A stretch of DNA of 64,000 bases from Dehalococcoidia bacterium UBA1141 (lineage in GTDB: Bacteria; Chloroflexota; Dehalococcoidia; Lucifugimonadales; UBA3495), in assembly GCA_002311385.1 (NCBI GenBank), contig DCAE01000112.1, forward strand, positions 13,706 through 77,705, read 5' to 3'. Positions 43,501 to 51,492 of the stretch are shown piece after piece. The first letter of the stretch is position 1, and each line of letters begins with the position of its first letter. The translations under genes were made by a program, and so were the position numbers. The notes beneath the pieces are model-generated. The model saw only the letters and a list, made by a program, of their open reading frames with translations, had not been told where the DNA came from and made no database searches.

Positions 43501-44404
43501 CCGCCCAGCCGGAAGAGATGGTCGTCCCTTCTTTGCTGAGATTACCCATGGACATGCCCATGGTATTAATCACGCAATGCACGCGGGGAGAGCCGTCGGG
43601 CTGGGCCAAGTATTGGGAGAGTGCCCTAGTAGGCCCGTCACTATCGTTTTCTGCCACTTCGTTTGCGGGGTTGTGCTTGAGGCTAAAGGAGAAAATGGGT
43701 AGCACGTCGGCGCCTAGCTCTTCAAGCCTGCGTACGAGCGCATCCACTGGCTGTAGGTTTCCACTCATCCAGTGGGCGCGGTAGAACAGAAGGCCAATCT
43801 TGGGTTTGCCAAGTTTGAACCTGTCCTGGGTAAAGGACTCGGCGTCCATGCCTTCCGCCACATCTGGGTGATATATACCTTCCCAAGGCGTCGGCGCCGG
43901 AGCCTCGGGGCCAAAGTCTGTGCCGCAATAGGAATCGCTGAGGAAGATGAAGAGGTTTCGAAAATTGGCAACGCCGCCTCGCATCAGGTAGGCGAAAACG
44001 GTGTCCACCTCAGCCACCGAGACGGAGCAGGCGGAAACCAAGTCCTCGTCCCATTCTTGATGCCCAGGGCAAGCAACCAGGGGGACACCCAAGGAATCAC
44101 AGAGTTGCACCACTTTGTCGAAGGTCTCTGGCATCGCCCGTTTTCCACCCAGCAACCTGAGTACGACTGCGCCAGCGCTGGCTACCCCTTCCAACAGCTC
44201 GCTTTGAGCTTCGGGGGTATCTAATTTTGCGGGATTAAACGCTAGTACCTGGGGGAAATTCGGGTAGGGCATCTCCGCCAAGGCCCGGTCAGCAGTCAGC
44301 AAATCAGTGTCGGCGGTGGACAAGAATACTATATTCGTGTTTTTAGGAGCCGCCTGAGGACCCGCATCCAAGCCTGTGGTTTTCCGGTCATTCGGTTTCG
44401 GCAA
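40505..44404 (-). CDS. cobN: Cobaltochelatase subunit CobN
   Basis: The very large (1299 aa) porphyrin/corrin-binding subunit of the ATP-dependent chelatase inserts Co2+ into hydrogenobyrinate a,c-diamide. It has the CobN/BchH signature VGKHGTLEWLPGKGIGLSE (about residues 600-618), VVWGTSAMRTHGDDIAQIL (about 955-973), a VTIRISGFFRDAFPNII stretch, and AFELAATVDYMFGYDATA near the C-terminus. Length and motifs favour CobN over BchH. Its AAA+ partners CobS/CobT are absent; the ChlI-ChlD fusion at 32.6 kb probably replaces them. It starts three bases after cbiE. Confidence 0.94.
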   Translation of the reverse strand: MPKPNDRKTTGLDAGPQAAPKNTNIVFLSTADTDLLTADRALAEMPYPNFPQVLAFNPAKLDTPEAQSELLEGVASAGAVVLRLLGGKRAMPETFDKVVQLCDSLGVPLVACPGHQEWDEDLVSACSVSVAEVDTVFAYLMRGGVANFRNLFIFLSDSYCGTDFGPEAPAPTPWEGIYHPDVAEGMDAESFTQDRFKLGKPKIGLLFYRAHWMSGNLQPVDALVRRLEELGADVLPIFSFSLKHNPANEVAENDSDGPTRALSQYLAQPDGSPRVHCVINTMGMSMGNLSKEGTTISSGWAVDYLEQLNIPVIQAIMSTGTEAQWLDSSLGLGPIDTAMSVALPEFDGRIITVPISFKEESQQQQSGRMLGQLQRYVPRPDRVDLVARLAVKWAWLRLKPNREKKIAIILSNYPTKDARIGNAVGLDTPASVIRILNALSDAGYQVDDIPEDGDELVHRIIERCSNDLDTLTEEQLRLAVGHVTTQQYGLWFQDFPEKVKRELSDSWGEPPGQVYRSNGSLAIAGIDLGNVFVGLQPPRGFGQNPIAVYHSPDLTPTHHYIAYYRWISEVFGADAMIHVGKHGTLEWLPGKGIGLSETCYPELALQDMPLFYPFIINNPGEGAQAKRRAHATIIDHLIPAMTTADSYGDIARLEQLLDEHYQCQTLDPAKLPILEGQIWELVKQAELNRDLGVDTQPDDFGEFILHIDGYLCEIKDAQIRDGLHTLGEVPQDEQLIGLLCALSRLDSDGVPSLRRSIAEALGFDYAGLLEEPGVPIEGKVPVALASVDTETTARTRGDIIERLELLCRQAYQDMGSTDFNPEQSPTVVKNLLGIQDTQTERVLGHVAKTVYPALMRTTDEIGNLLRGLEGCFVPAGPSGAPTRGMANVLPTGRNFYSVDPKTIPSQAAWEMGQGLSQALLDKYLEEEGAYPEMVGLVVWGTSAMRTHGDDIAQILHLLGVRPVWQEESRRVTGLEVIPLAELGRPRIDVTIRISGFFRDAFPNIIDLLDQAVQLVASLDEQPEDNMIVKHLKEDRETSDSVSLPGGEGTIAPLYRIFGSKPGSYGAGILQALDEGNWDTVQDLAEVYAAWGGYAYTQQEHGVSAQKEFKRRFSQIVVAAKNQDNREHDIFDSDDYMQYHGGMIATVRALTGKNPRQFLGDSSDPSRPRQRDLQDEARRVFRSRVVNPKWINSMKRHGYKGAFELAATVDYMFGYDATAQVIDDWMYKDVTESYVFDPETQQFFKESNPWALKGIVERLLEAIQRGLWESPPEDMQQRLQELYLELEADLEARQETSNKA

Positions 44405-44407
44405 GAC

Positions 44408-45118
44408 CTACTCCCTTTGTCCGGAAACTTCGATTTCCCCATGAGGGAATATCATGATGGTCAGGTCGCTGAATTCTTCTTTGGACTCAGCGCATTGCTT
44501 CAATGTGCCTTCCCAGCGCTTCTCGCCCTCTAACGTGAGTCGCTGGTATACCAGCATCGGACGGTCTCCTGAAATACCCAACTCAACTAAGTGGGCCGCT
44601 ATACCGGCGGGCATCAGGTCATAGGGCCTGGGCAGCAGGATTATGTGGCGGCGGTCTTCCTTTAAGTAATAAGCCAATTCGGTCAAATCGTCGTCAATCT
44701 CTTGGCGCTTATGGAGGGTGATGAACAACGAGTCCTCCATAAAAATCCCCGTTCTAGCGCAAGCCACCTGAATCGAACTGATGCCAGGCACCAACTCCAC
44801 AATGTCGGCCCGCTTGCGCACCCTGGCCAGCAGTTCGCGAGCTGAGACATTCAGGTCTCCCCAGCAGCACACGACGAAACTGCGGCCTTTGCGGGCTTCA
44901 CCTACCCCATATTCCAGAACTTCTTCCTGGTCCCGGTAGCTCATGGGGCACAATTCGGCATTCCCCAGCAACGGGGCCACCACATCAAGGACGGTTTTGA
45001 ACCCCGCAACCACGTCCGCCTCCTCCAGAACTTGTCGCCCTCTGAGGGTGAGCAAGCGGGAGTCGCCCGGCCCCACGGCCACCACAGTCACTGGTGGGAT
45101 ACCACTATCCGAGCTCAC
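44408..45118 (-). CDS. cbiE: Precorrin-6Y/cobalt-precorrin-7 C5-methyltransferase
   Basis: The SAM-dependent tetrapyrrole methylase fold is clear: VTVVAVGPGDSRLLTLRGRQVLEEADVVAG (N-terminal), a CCWGDLNVSAREL donor loop, and ELVPGISSIQVACARTG. Length 236 fits the CbiE half alone, without the CbiT decarboxylase part found in CobL. The missing CbiT half is not in this window. It is the first gene behind cobalamin riboswitch 2 and is followed by cobN. Confidence 0.88.
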   Translation of the reverse strand: MSSDSGIPPVTVVAVGPGDSRLLTLRGRQVLEEADVVAGFKTVLDVVAPLLGNAELCPMSYRDQEEVLEYGVGEARKGRSFVVCCWGDLNVSARELLARVRKRADIVELVPGISSIQVACARTGIFMEDSLFITLHKRQEIDDDLTELAYYLKEDRRHIILLPRPYDLMPAGIAAHLVELGISGDRPMLVYQRLTLEGEKRWEGTLKQCAESKEEFSDLTIMIFPHGEIEVSGQRE

Positions 45119-45319
45119 AATCCAGCCTCGCTGCGTCCGGTATGACCATTCGGTTGATTCACGTGGTTCAAGATAATCCTTACGTAGCTCTTTTGATTGA
45201 GCTTAAAAATTAAGTTTGGCTGATGGGCTTGGCAATTTGCCGGTCCGTGTACCGATTTCATTAAGGTTGGTCTCAAGGCCGCAAATTTGCTTCAGAATTT
45301 GGGCCTAATCAAAGTGCGT

Positions 45320-45354
45320 AAAAAAAGCCCCCAGCTCTACTTGAGCCAGAGGCT
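45320..45354 (-). terminator. Intrinsic terminator, expression platform of cobalamin riboswitch 2
   Basis: On minus, AGCCTCTGGCTC-AAGTA-GAGCTGGGGGCT pairs over 12 positions (with G-U pairs) and is followed by seven T. It is located between the aptamer and cbiE, so control is by transcription termination. Confidence 0.85.
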
Positions 45355-45424
45355 AACGACACCCGTTTGCATTTCCGGAGAATCCCGGCGTTGTCGTGAG
45401 AAACTAATCTGTTTGGCGCAGAGT

Positions 45425-45610
45425 AGAGCTCGTCCGTCCCGGGCAGGTCTCCTGGCTTGTCGGACCAACTCCGGTCACCCGTCAATCCTCCGCAGCCTGG
45501 CGGAAGTCTGACCTCACTACCGGTATTATCCAACATACAGTGGCGCAACCACGGCGGATTCTCACCGCCTTCCCCCTTAAATAGCGGGCACAGTTTTGTC
45601 TCTAGTACAT
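45425..45610 (-). ncRNA. Cobalamin riboswitch 2
   Basis: On minus: GGGGGAAGGCGGTGAGAATC, the B12 box GCCACTGT (45537-45544 on plus), then a late arm ending GCCAGGAGACCTGCCC. These match the AdoCbl aptamer. The 5' part near 45600 is less clear than in riboswitch 1. It controls cbiE-cobN and probably the small gene after cobN. Confidence 0.92.
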
Positions 45611-45712
45611 TTGCTATTTAAGTCGAATTGACGCCTGGGGCGGATTGTTCGGTTGTTAACCTTCTGTGAACCTACGGAAACACGATGAATAAGCACGTAC
45701 AGAAGTGAAATT

Positions 45713-45741
45713 ACTGTAGTCCGGGCCGACCACCTTGTCAA
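45713..45741 (-). promoter_or_regulatory. Promoter of riboswitch 2-cbiE-cobN transcript
   Basis: On minus, TTGACA (45736-45741), a 17-base spacer and TACAGT (45713-45718). The start near 45706 gives a leader long enough for the whole aptamer. Confidence 0.65.
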
Positions 45742-45864
45742 GACACGTAACTACATTGTGAACGTCATACTATGAACAAAAATTATAACCAAGTTAAGAT
45801 ACCAAGCATGGCCGGACGACCCGCATTATGACTGGAATCGATGGGTAATTGATTCTGGGAACTG

Positions 45865-45893
45865 TTGACATCGCCACGCCTAATTGATAGAGT
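45865..45893 (+). promoter_or_regulatory. Promoter of the str/S10 ribosomal cluster
   Basis: TTGACA (45865-45870) and TAGAGT (45888-45893) with a 17-base spacer, about 40 bases before rpsL. It is back to back with the riboswitch 2 promoter. Confidence 0.65.
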
Positions 45894-45931
45894 ATCTACT
45901 TGCTGCCTAACTAGAACGGCGGGAATTTTCT

Positions 45932-46354
45932 ATGCCTACAGTTAATCAACTTGTTAGAAAGGGACGTCAGCCGGTTCGCCGAAAGACCAAGGCGCCGGCA
46001 TTGCATTGGGTTCAAAACTCGTTGCGCAACAGAACTAGGTACGGTCCGGGTTGCCCCCAGAGACGGGGCGTTTGCATTCAGGTGCGGACGATGACCCCTA
46101 AAAAGCCTAATTCGGCGCTGCGCAAGATTGCCCGTGTGAGGTTGACCAACGGGGTTGAGGTTACCGCTTATATCGGTGGTGTTGGTCACAATCTTCAAGA
46201 ACACTCGGTTGTCCTGATTAGGGGTGGCCGCGTTAAAGATTTGCCGGGAGTGCGCTATCACGTGGTGCGAAGCGCTTTGGACTGCGAAGGCGTCCAGGAC
46301 CGGCGCCGAGGGCGGAGTAAGTACGGGGCGAGCAAGCCTCGGCCAAACGCCTAA
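45932..46354 (+). CDS. rpsL: Ribosomal protein S12 with an insertion
   Basis: S12 lines the decoding centre of the 30S subunit. TPKKPNSALRK and GHNLQEHSVVLIRGGRVKDLPG are intact. Between the usual PAL and PQ(K/R)RGVC there are 14 extra residues (about 25-40, rich in Asn/Arg), giving 140 aa against about 124. The usual PGEGHN or GGEGHN reads GGVGHN. It is the first gene of the cluster. Confidence 0.96.
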   Translation: MPTVNQLVRKGRQPVRRKTKAPALHWVQNSLRNRTRYGPGCPQRRGVCIQVRTMTPKKPNSALRKIARVRLTNGVEVTAYIGGVGHNLQEHSVVLIRGGRVKDLPGVRYHVVRSALDCEGVQDRRRGRSKYGASKPRPNA

Positions 46355-46366
46355 ATGTTTTCACTG

Positions 46367-46389
46367 GATTTAAGCCGGTGGCTTAAATC
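46367..46389 (+). other. Stem-loop between rpsL and rpsG
   Basis: GATTTAAGCC-GGT-GGCTTAAATC is a perfect ten-base stem with a three-base loop, 13 bases after the rpsL stop. No strong T run follows, so partial termination or RNA processing is more likely than full termination. Confidence 0.7.
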
Positions 46390-46477
46390 TCCTCGGCCTT
46401 TTAATCGGCTTAAGCAAGATCAGGTTTACTGTGTCTTGCGCACGCCGGGCCTGGATCTAATTAAGAGTGAGTGAGAT

Positions 46478-46948
46478 ATGTCACGAAGACGACGCGCCGA
46501 ACAACGGGTAGTGCCGCCGGATCCGCAATTCAACAACGTTGAACTGTCCCGCTTCATCAACCGGGTGATGCAAAGGGGCAAAAAGACGACCGCCCAGCGC
46601 ATCACGTATACCGCGTTCGAAATTATCCGGGACCAGTCTAATCTGGACCCACTGGAAGTATTCCAACAGGCCATGCGCAACACGACTCCATTAGTGGAAG
46701 TCAAGCCCAAGCGGATTGGCGGCGCCACCTATCAGGTGCCCACCGATCTTCGCAAGAACCGCAGTGAAGCACTGGCCATGCGTTGGCTGATTCGAGGCGC
46801 TAGAGGACGCAAGGGCGTGCCCATGCGCGTGGGATTAGCTCAAGAATTACAAGAGGCGGCCCGAGGTGAAGGCTCGGCCGTACGTCGCAAGGAGGAGTTG
46901 CACCGAATGGCGGAGGCCAACCGGGCGTTTGTCCACTACCGGGGATAA
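46478..46948 (+). CDS. rpsG: Ribosomal protein S7
   Basis: S7 nucleates folding of the 16S rRNA 3' major domain. It starts MSRRRRAEQRVV and has FINRVMQRGKKTTAQRITY (about residues 21-39) and RWLIRGARGRKGVPM. The 156-aa length is standard for the long form with the C-terminal arm. A 123-base spacer with a hairpin separates it from rpsL; fusA follows 34 bases on. Confidence 0.96.
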   Translation: MSRRRRAEQRVVPPDPQFNNVELSRFINRVMQRGKKTTAQRITYTAFEIIRDQSNLDPLEVFQQAMRNTTPLVEVKPKRIGGATYQVPTDLRKNRSEALAMRWLIRGARGRKGVPMRVGLAQELQEAARGEGSAVRRKEELHRMAEANRAFVHYRG

Positions 46949-46982
46949 GCTGCCCCTGGGAGGTTCCAGGGCGCAAAAAACC

Positions 46983-49103
46983 ATGACACAAACCACCAGG
47001 AAATCCAGAGAAACTGATAATAACGAAAACCCACTGTCTAAAATCCGGAACATTGGATTCATTGCTCACATCGATGCTGGCAAGACCACTGTAACTGAGC
47101 AAGTACTTTTTGCTACCGGACGCATCCACCGTATTGGAGGCGTCGACGAAGGCACCACCACAATGGACTGGATGCCCCAGGAAAAAGAGCGGGGAATCAC
47201 TATAACCGCCGCCGCCACCAATGCCTCCTGGAAAGACTACCAGCTAAACATCATCGACACCCCCGGCCACGTTGACTTCACAGCCGAAGTCGAGCGCAGC
47301 CTGCGAGTTCTAGACGGCGGCATCGTCGTTCTGGATGCCGTTGCTGGTGTGCAATCTCAATCGGAAACCGTTTGGCGTCAAGCCGATACCTACCAGGTTC
47401 CGCGAATCTGCTTCGTTAATAAGATGGACCGAGTCGGAGCAAGCTACGAACGCACCATCGAGTCCATTCGCAGACGCCTTCGCGCCAACCCCGTTGCCGT
47501 GCAACTGCCCATGGGCGAAGAGTCCCAATTCCGCGGTGTGATCGACCTTATCGATGGCATTGCCACCGTCTACCCAACCATGGGTGTCAAGGGCGATGCC
47601 AATCTAGATCGGCTAACAATAGAAGAAATTCCTGCCGAGTATGAAGAGACATACCAGACTTACCGGCAAGCCATGATTGAGAAAATCGTGGAAACCGATG
47701 AGGATTTGCTCATCCAATACCTGGAAGGTGAGCAGATTGCTAATGAAGACCTCCGCCAAGCGATGCGCATTGCCACCATAAAAGGGGAATTGGTCCCAGT
47801 ATTTTGCGGCAGCGCAATGGTGGGCAAGGGCGTAGAGCCGCTGCTTGACGCAATAATCGCCTACCTGCCATCTCCATTGGACATCCCACCGATAGAAGCC
47901 ATTGACCCCCGGACCGAAGAAACCGTTTATCGACTACCGGAAGAAGACGGTCCGTTGGCTGCACTGGCTTTCAAGGTCGCTACCGACCCTTATGTTGGCC
48001 GTTTGGTGTTCCTGCGCATCTATTCCGGGACAATCAAAACCGGAGAATCGGTCACCAACGTCACAAAGGGAAACAGAGAGCGAATGGGCCGGTTGCTGCG
48101 TATGCACGCTAATTCCCGCGAGGAATTGGAAGAGGTGAAAGCTGGCGATATTTGCGCCGCCGTTGGCTTGAAAGACACATTTACCGGAGACACCATTGGC
48201 GGGGCGACCAACCAGGCGATACTGGAGCCCCCCAAGTTCCCGGAGCCGGTGGTTTCGGTAGCCATTGAACCCAGCACTCGAGCGGACCAAGATAAACTAA
48301 CGGACGCTCTGCGTAAACTTTCCGACGAAGATCCCACGTTTATCGTCAAGTACAACAACGAAACGGGTCAAACTGTCATGTCCGGCATGGGTGAATTGCA
48401 CCTGGAAGTCTTGGTGGACCGGATGCGCCGGGAGTTCAATGTGGCCGCTCACGTGGGCAAGCCGCGAGTGTCATATCGGGAAGCTATCACCAAGCCCGTG
48501 CGTGTAGAAGGCAGGTTTGTCCGCCAAACAGGGGGGCACGGCCAGTTCGGCCACGTCTGGCTGGAACTTGAGCCTCTGGAGCATGGCGGCGGCATAGTAT
48601 TTGAAAATGCCATCATAGGCGGTAAAATTCCCCGGGAATACATCTCGGCGGTTGAGAAAGGCGTACGAGAAGCAATCCATAACGGCCCCTTGGCGGGCTA
48701 TGAAATCGTCGACATGAAGATCCGATTGGTAGACGGCAGTTACCACCAGGTAGACTCATCGGAAATGGCCTTCCGCAGCGCTGGCGTGCTAGCAATCAGA
48801 CTTGGGTTACCCAAGGGAGCGCCGGTGCTACTCGAACCGATAGCAGACTTGGAAGTGGTAACGCCGGGAGAGTACCTTAGCGACGTGTTGAGCGACTTGG
48901 GAACCCGCCGAGCGCAGATTCGCACCATCGAAGGCCAAGACCACCTTCAAACAGTGCGGGCAAATCTGCCTTTGGGCGAAACCTTCTCCTACACGACAGC
49001 TTTACGCTCTGCCACCCAAGGCCGGGCTTCCTACAGCATGGAATTCAAATATTACCAAACAGTGCCTGAAAACGTGTTAAGGTCATTGTTGGCAGTTGCC
49101 TAG
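46983..49103 (+). CDS. fusA: Elongation factor G
   Basis: This translocation GTPase (706 aa) has all five domains. G1 is AHIDAGKTT (about residues 28-36), G2 region EKERGITITAA, G3 DTPGHVDF and G4 NKMD. Domain IV begins near YNNETGQTVMSGMGELHLEV. I start at the ATG of MTQTTRKS; the open frame extends 39 codons upstream inside rpsG. No tuf gene follows, the next gene being rpsJ after 77 bases. Confidence 0.96.
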   Translation: MTQTTRKSRETDNNENPLSKIRNIGFIAHIDAGKTTVTEQVLFATGRIHRIGGVDEGTTTMDWMPQEKERGITITAAATNASWKDYQLNIIDTPGHVDFTAEVERSLRVLDGGIVVLDAVAGVQSQSETVWRQADTYQVPRICFVNKMDRVGASYERTIESIRRRLRANPVAVQLPMGEESQFRGVIDLIDGIATVYPTMGVKGDANLDRLTIEEIPAEYEETYQTYRQAMIEKIVETDEDLLIQYLEGEQIANEDLRQAMRIATIKGELVPVFCGSAMVGKGVEPLLDAIIAYLPSPLDIPPIEAIDPRTEETVYRLPEEDGPLAALAFKVATDPYVGRLVFLRIYSGTIKTGESVTNVTKGNRERMGRLLRMHANSREELEEVKAGDICAAVGLKDTFTGDTIGGATNQAILEPPKFPEPVVSVAIEPSTRADQDKLTDALRKLSDEDPTFIVKYNNETGQTVMSGMGELHLEVLVDRMRREFNVAAHVGKPRVSYREAITKPVRVEGRFVRQTGGHGQFGHVWLELEPLEHGGGIVFENAIIGGKIPREYISAVEKGVREAIHNGPLAGYEIVDMKIRLVDGSYHQVDSSEMAFRSAGVLAIRLGLPKGAPVLLEPIADLEVVTPGEYLSDVLSDLGTRRAQIRTIEGQDHLQTVRANLPLGETFSYTTALRSATQGRASYSMEFKYYQTVPENVLRSLLAVA

Positions 49104-49180
49104 TACAGGCTCAGTTTAGGCTTAATACATTAAAGCTAGATTTAATCCGGCGAAAATAAATTACACAGGATAGGAACAGG

Positions 49181-49492
49181 ATGGTCACCAGGCAAAAAGT
49201 CCGAATAATTCTCAAGGCTTTCGACCACAAGATGCTCGACCTTTCGGCTGGCCAGATTGTGGAGACCGCCGAGCGGACCGGAGCCCGAATCGCGGGGCCG
49301 GTTCCGTTGCCCACTCACATCAGACGGTTCTGTGTGATTAGGAGCCCCCATGTGGATAAAGACTCGCGGGAGCACTTTGAGATTAGGACGCACAAACGTC
49401 TGATCGAAATTCTGGACCCTACCTCAAAAACCATCGACTCCCTCACCCGGCTAAATCTGCCGGCGGGCGTTGATATTTCTATAAAGCTATAG
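49181..49492 (+). CDS. rpsJ: Ribosomal protein S10
   Basis: S10 (103 aa) is a 30S head protein and, as NusE, a transcription antitermination partner. AGPVPLPTHIRRFCVIRSPHVDKDSREHFE with RTHKRLIEI is the signature. AGGAACAGG precedes the ATG. Its last codons are the first unit of a threefold 15-base tandem repeat that runs into the spacer. Confidence 0.96.
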   Translation: MVTRQKVRIILKAFDHKMLDLSAGQIVETAERTGARIAGPVPLPTHIRRFCVIRSPHVDKDSREHFEIRTHKRLIEILDPTSKTIDSLTRLNLPAGVDISIKL

Positions 49493-49524
49493 GCTATAAA
49501 GTTATAGGGCATTAAGTTATAAGG
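49479..49524 (+). repeat. Three tandem 15-base repeats across the rpsJ stop codon
   Basis: Units CTATAAAGCTATAGG (49479-49493), CTATAAAGTTATAGG (49494-49508) and CATTAAGTTATAAGG (49510-49524). The first contains the rpsJ stop. Each unit has CTATA/TATAG self-complementarity. A CGAGCTT/AAGCTCG hairpin (49525-49552) follows before rplC. Confidence 0.75.
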
Positions 49525-49562
49525 CGAGCTTGCACCATCACTGCGAAGCTCGAGTGTTGTAG

Positions 49563-50201
49563 ATGATTCAAGGATTTCTAGGCCGAAAAATTGGGATGAC
49601 CCAAATCTTCCGAGAAGATGGTCGGGTGGTGCCTGTGACGGTTATTGAGGCCGGTCCCTGCATCGTGACGCAAATCAAGACCATGGAAACGGACGGTTAC
49701 GAGGCAGTCCAGTTGGGTTTTGGCGAAGTGAAACGCCTGAATCAACCCAAGGCCGGGCATCTAAAATCTAGCCAGCAGCGTCGTTACCTTAGAGAAGTTA
49801 AAGCAACGGATGTTAGCGAGTTCGAAGTCGGCCAGAGCCTTGGTATTGACCTTTTCGAAGAAGGCGAAATCCTCGATGTAATCGGCAAATCGAAGGGCCG
49901 AGGATTCGCTGGTGTGATGAAACGTTGGGGATTCCATGGTGGACCGCGCACTCACGGTCAATCGGACCGAGCCCGCGCTCCCGGCTCCATCGGCGGTGGC
50001 ACCACGCCCGGTAAGGTTTATAAGGGCATGAAAATGGCCGGTCACATGGGTAACCGGCGAATCACAACCAAGGGCTTGGAGATTGTAAGGATCGACACCG
50101 ACCGAAATCTAATCATGCTAAAGGGCGGTATCCCGGGATCGATGAACAGCCTGGTGCAGATCAGACGCACAAACAAGAAAGTATCCAGCCCGCAGAACTA
50201 A
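49563..50201 (+). CDS. rplC: Ribosomal protein L3
   Basis: An early 50S assembly protein (212 aa). It starts MIQGFLGRKIGMTQIF and has the central extension loop GFHGGPRTHGQSDRARAPGSIGGG with GKVYKGMKMAGHMG, which reaches toward the peptidyl transferase centre. It lacks any additional tail. Second gene of the S10 group. Confidence 0.96.
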   Translation: MIQGFLGRKIGMTQIFREDGRVVPVTVIEAGPCIVTQIKTMETDGYEAVQLGFGEVKRLNQPKAGHLKSSQQRRYLREVKATDVSEFEVGQSLGIDLFEEGEILDVIGKSKGRGFAGVMKRWGFHGGPRTHGQSDRARAPGSIGGGTTPGKVYKGMKMAGHMGNRRITTKGLEIVRIDTDRNLIMLKGGIPGSMNSLVQIRRTNKKVSSPQN

Positions 50202-50274
50202 GCCACGGGCGCAGGTATGCCCGGCATCAACTGGATTGAGCGGATTGGAAGGGAATCATAACAGGGACTGATAT

Positions 50275-51147
50275 ATGGAAATTACGGTAAAGAATCAGAG
50301 CGGCGAGACGGTGGAGACCATTGACTTGGACGATGCCGTTTACAACGTGCCCATGAATCATACCCTGGTGCATCAAGCCTTGGTCATCTACCAGGCGAAC
50401 AAGCGCCACGGCACTCATGACACAAAAACCAGGGCACAGGTTTCCGGCGGTGGTCGCAAGCCGTGGATCCAGAAGCACACCGGCCGGGCCCGCCAAGGCA
50501 GCATCCGTTCTCCTCAGTGGCGCCACGGTGGTGTTGTGTTCGGCCCACATCCCAGGAGCTACCGGATGGCTCTGCCTAAAAGGTACCGCCGGTTGGCGCT
50601 GAAATGCGTCCTCTCGGACAAGGCAAGGGAAGACCGTCTGATTTGCCTAAATAGCATGGATACTCTGGACGGCAAGACCAAGTCCATGGTCAGCCTCCTG
50701 CAGAACCTAAATGTCACCGGGTCTGCCCTAGTCGTTACCAAAGAATCTCAACAACCGGTGGTTCGTTCGGCCCAGAACCTCAGCAATATATGGACGTTAC
50801 CGGTTAACCTGCTCAACGCCCACGAGTTGCTGCGAAGAGACATGGTTATCATGACGGTGGAAGCGGCCAGATGGGCTGAGGAGAACCTGCAACTAGAACC
50901 GGAGCGTAAGAGGATTAGGGAAGATGGTATTGACGCTGGCTCTGTTGCTGTTGAAGCCCCTCCCGAAGAATCCGTGGCAGAAGAGCCAGTAGCAGAAGAG
51001 CGGGTGGCTGAACTGACTGATGAGCCGGAGGCAGTGGCGGAAAAGGCTGTTCCAGACGAATCGCCGGATGATGCAGAAGAAGAATCGGGCGATGGTTCGG
51101 AAGAGAACGAGTCGCCTGAAGCAAGTGAAAGCGAAGAGGAAGCCTAG
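50275..51147 (+). CDS. rplD: Ribosomal protein L4 with acidic C-terminal extension
   Basis: Residues 1 to about 212 are normal L4, with the tunnel-lining loop RGSRSTP replaced by GGGRKPWIQKHTGRARQGSIRSPQWRHGG (about residues 58-86). Residues about 213-290 are an added Glu/Ala/Val/Ser-rich tail with repeats of VAEE-type units and an end SESEEEA. The tail is in frame, with no competing reading frame, and directly abuts the rplW start. L4 also represses its own operon in some bacteria; nothing here shows that. Confidence 0.94.
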   Translation: MEITVKNQSGETVETIDLDDAVYNVPMNHTLVHQALVIYQANKRHGTHDTKTRAQVSGGGRKPWIQKHTGRARQGSIRSPQWRHGGVVFGPHPRSYRMALPKRYRRLALKCVLSDKAREDRLICLNSMDTLDGKTKSMVSLLQNLNVTGSALVVTKESQQPVVRSAQNLSNIWTLPVNLLNAHELLRRDMVIMTVEAARWAEENLQLEPERKRIREDGIDAGSVAVEAPPEESVAEEPVAEERVAELTDEPEAVAEKAVPDESPDDAEEESGDGSEENESPEASESEEEA

Positions 51148-51432
51148 ATGAACGTTCATCAGGTATTGCTAAGGCCCACGATAACGGAAAAAAGCACGCT
51201 GCTCCAAGAATCCGGGAAGTACACCTTCCGGGTGGCTCCCAGAGCCAATAAGGTTCAGGTGAAAGAGGCCGTGGAAACGAGCTTCAATGTTACTGTCCTA
51301 GACGTCAACATCACCAAGACCCACGGCAAACGAAAACGCTACGGGTCCAGAATCACCAAGAAGCCGGACATCAAGAAAGCCGTCGTGACTCTGGCCTCCG
51401 GCGACCGCATAGAGTTGGTCGAGGGTCTATAG
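51148..51432 (+). CDS. rplW: Ribosomal protein L23
   Basis: L23 (94 aa) sits at the tunnel exit and docks SRP and trigger factor. It has VLLRPTITEKSTLL and YTFRVAPRANKVQVKEAVE, then the loop KTHGKRKRYGSR. Its ATG touches the rplD stop without any spacer, so translation is coupled. Confidence 0.95.
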   Translation: MNVHQVLLRPTITEKSTLLQESGKYTFRVAPRANKVQVKEAVETSFNVTVLDVNITKTHGKRKRYGSRITKKPDIKKAVVTLASGDRIELVEGL

Positions 51433-51492
51433 GTTCTTGAGCCCATCCAGTTTGATTGTCAAACACCCGCGGCAGCATAAAGGGAAAATAGC

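Noticed and set aside
32583..44404. Magnesium chelatase for (bacterio)chlorophyll
   Set aside because: BchI/BchD- and BchH-like proteins are present, but CbiE, two cobalamin riboswitches and no other pigment genes favour cobalt insertion.
46866..46982. N-terminal extension of EF-G
   Set aside because: The frame is open upstream, but these codons lie inside rpsG and do not resemble EF-G; the family N-terminus fits the ATG at 46983.
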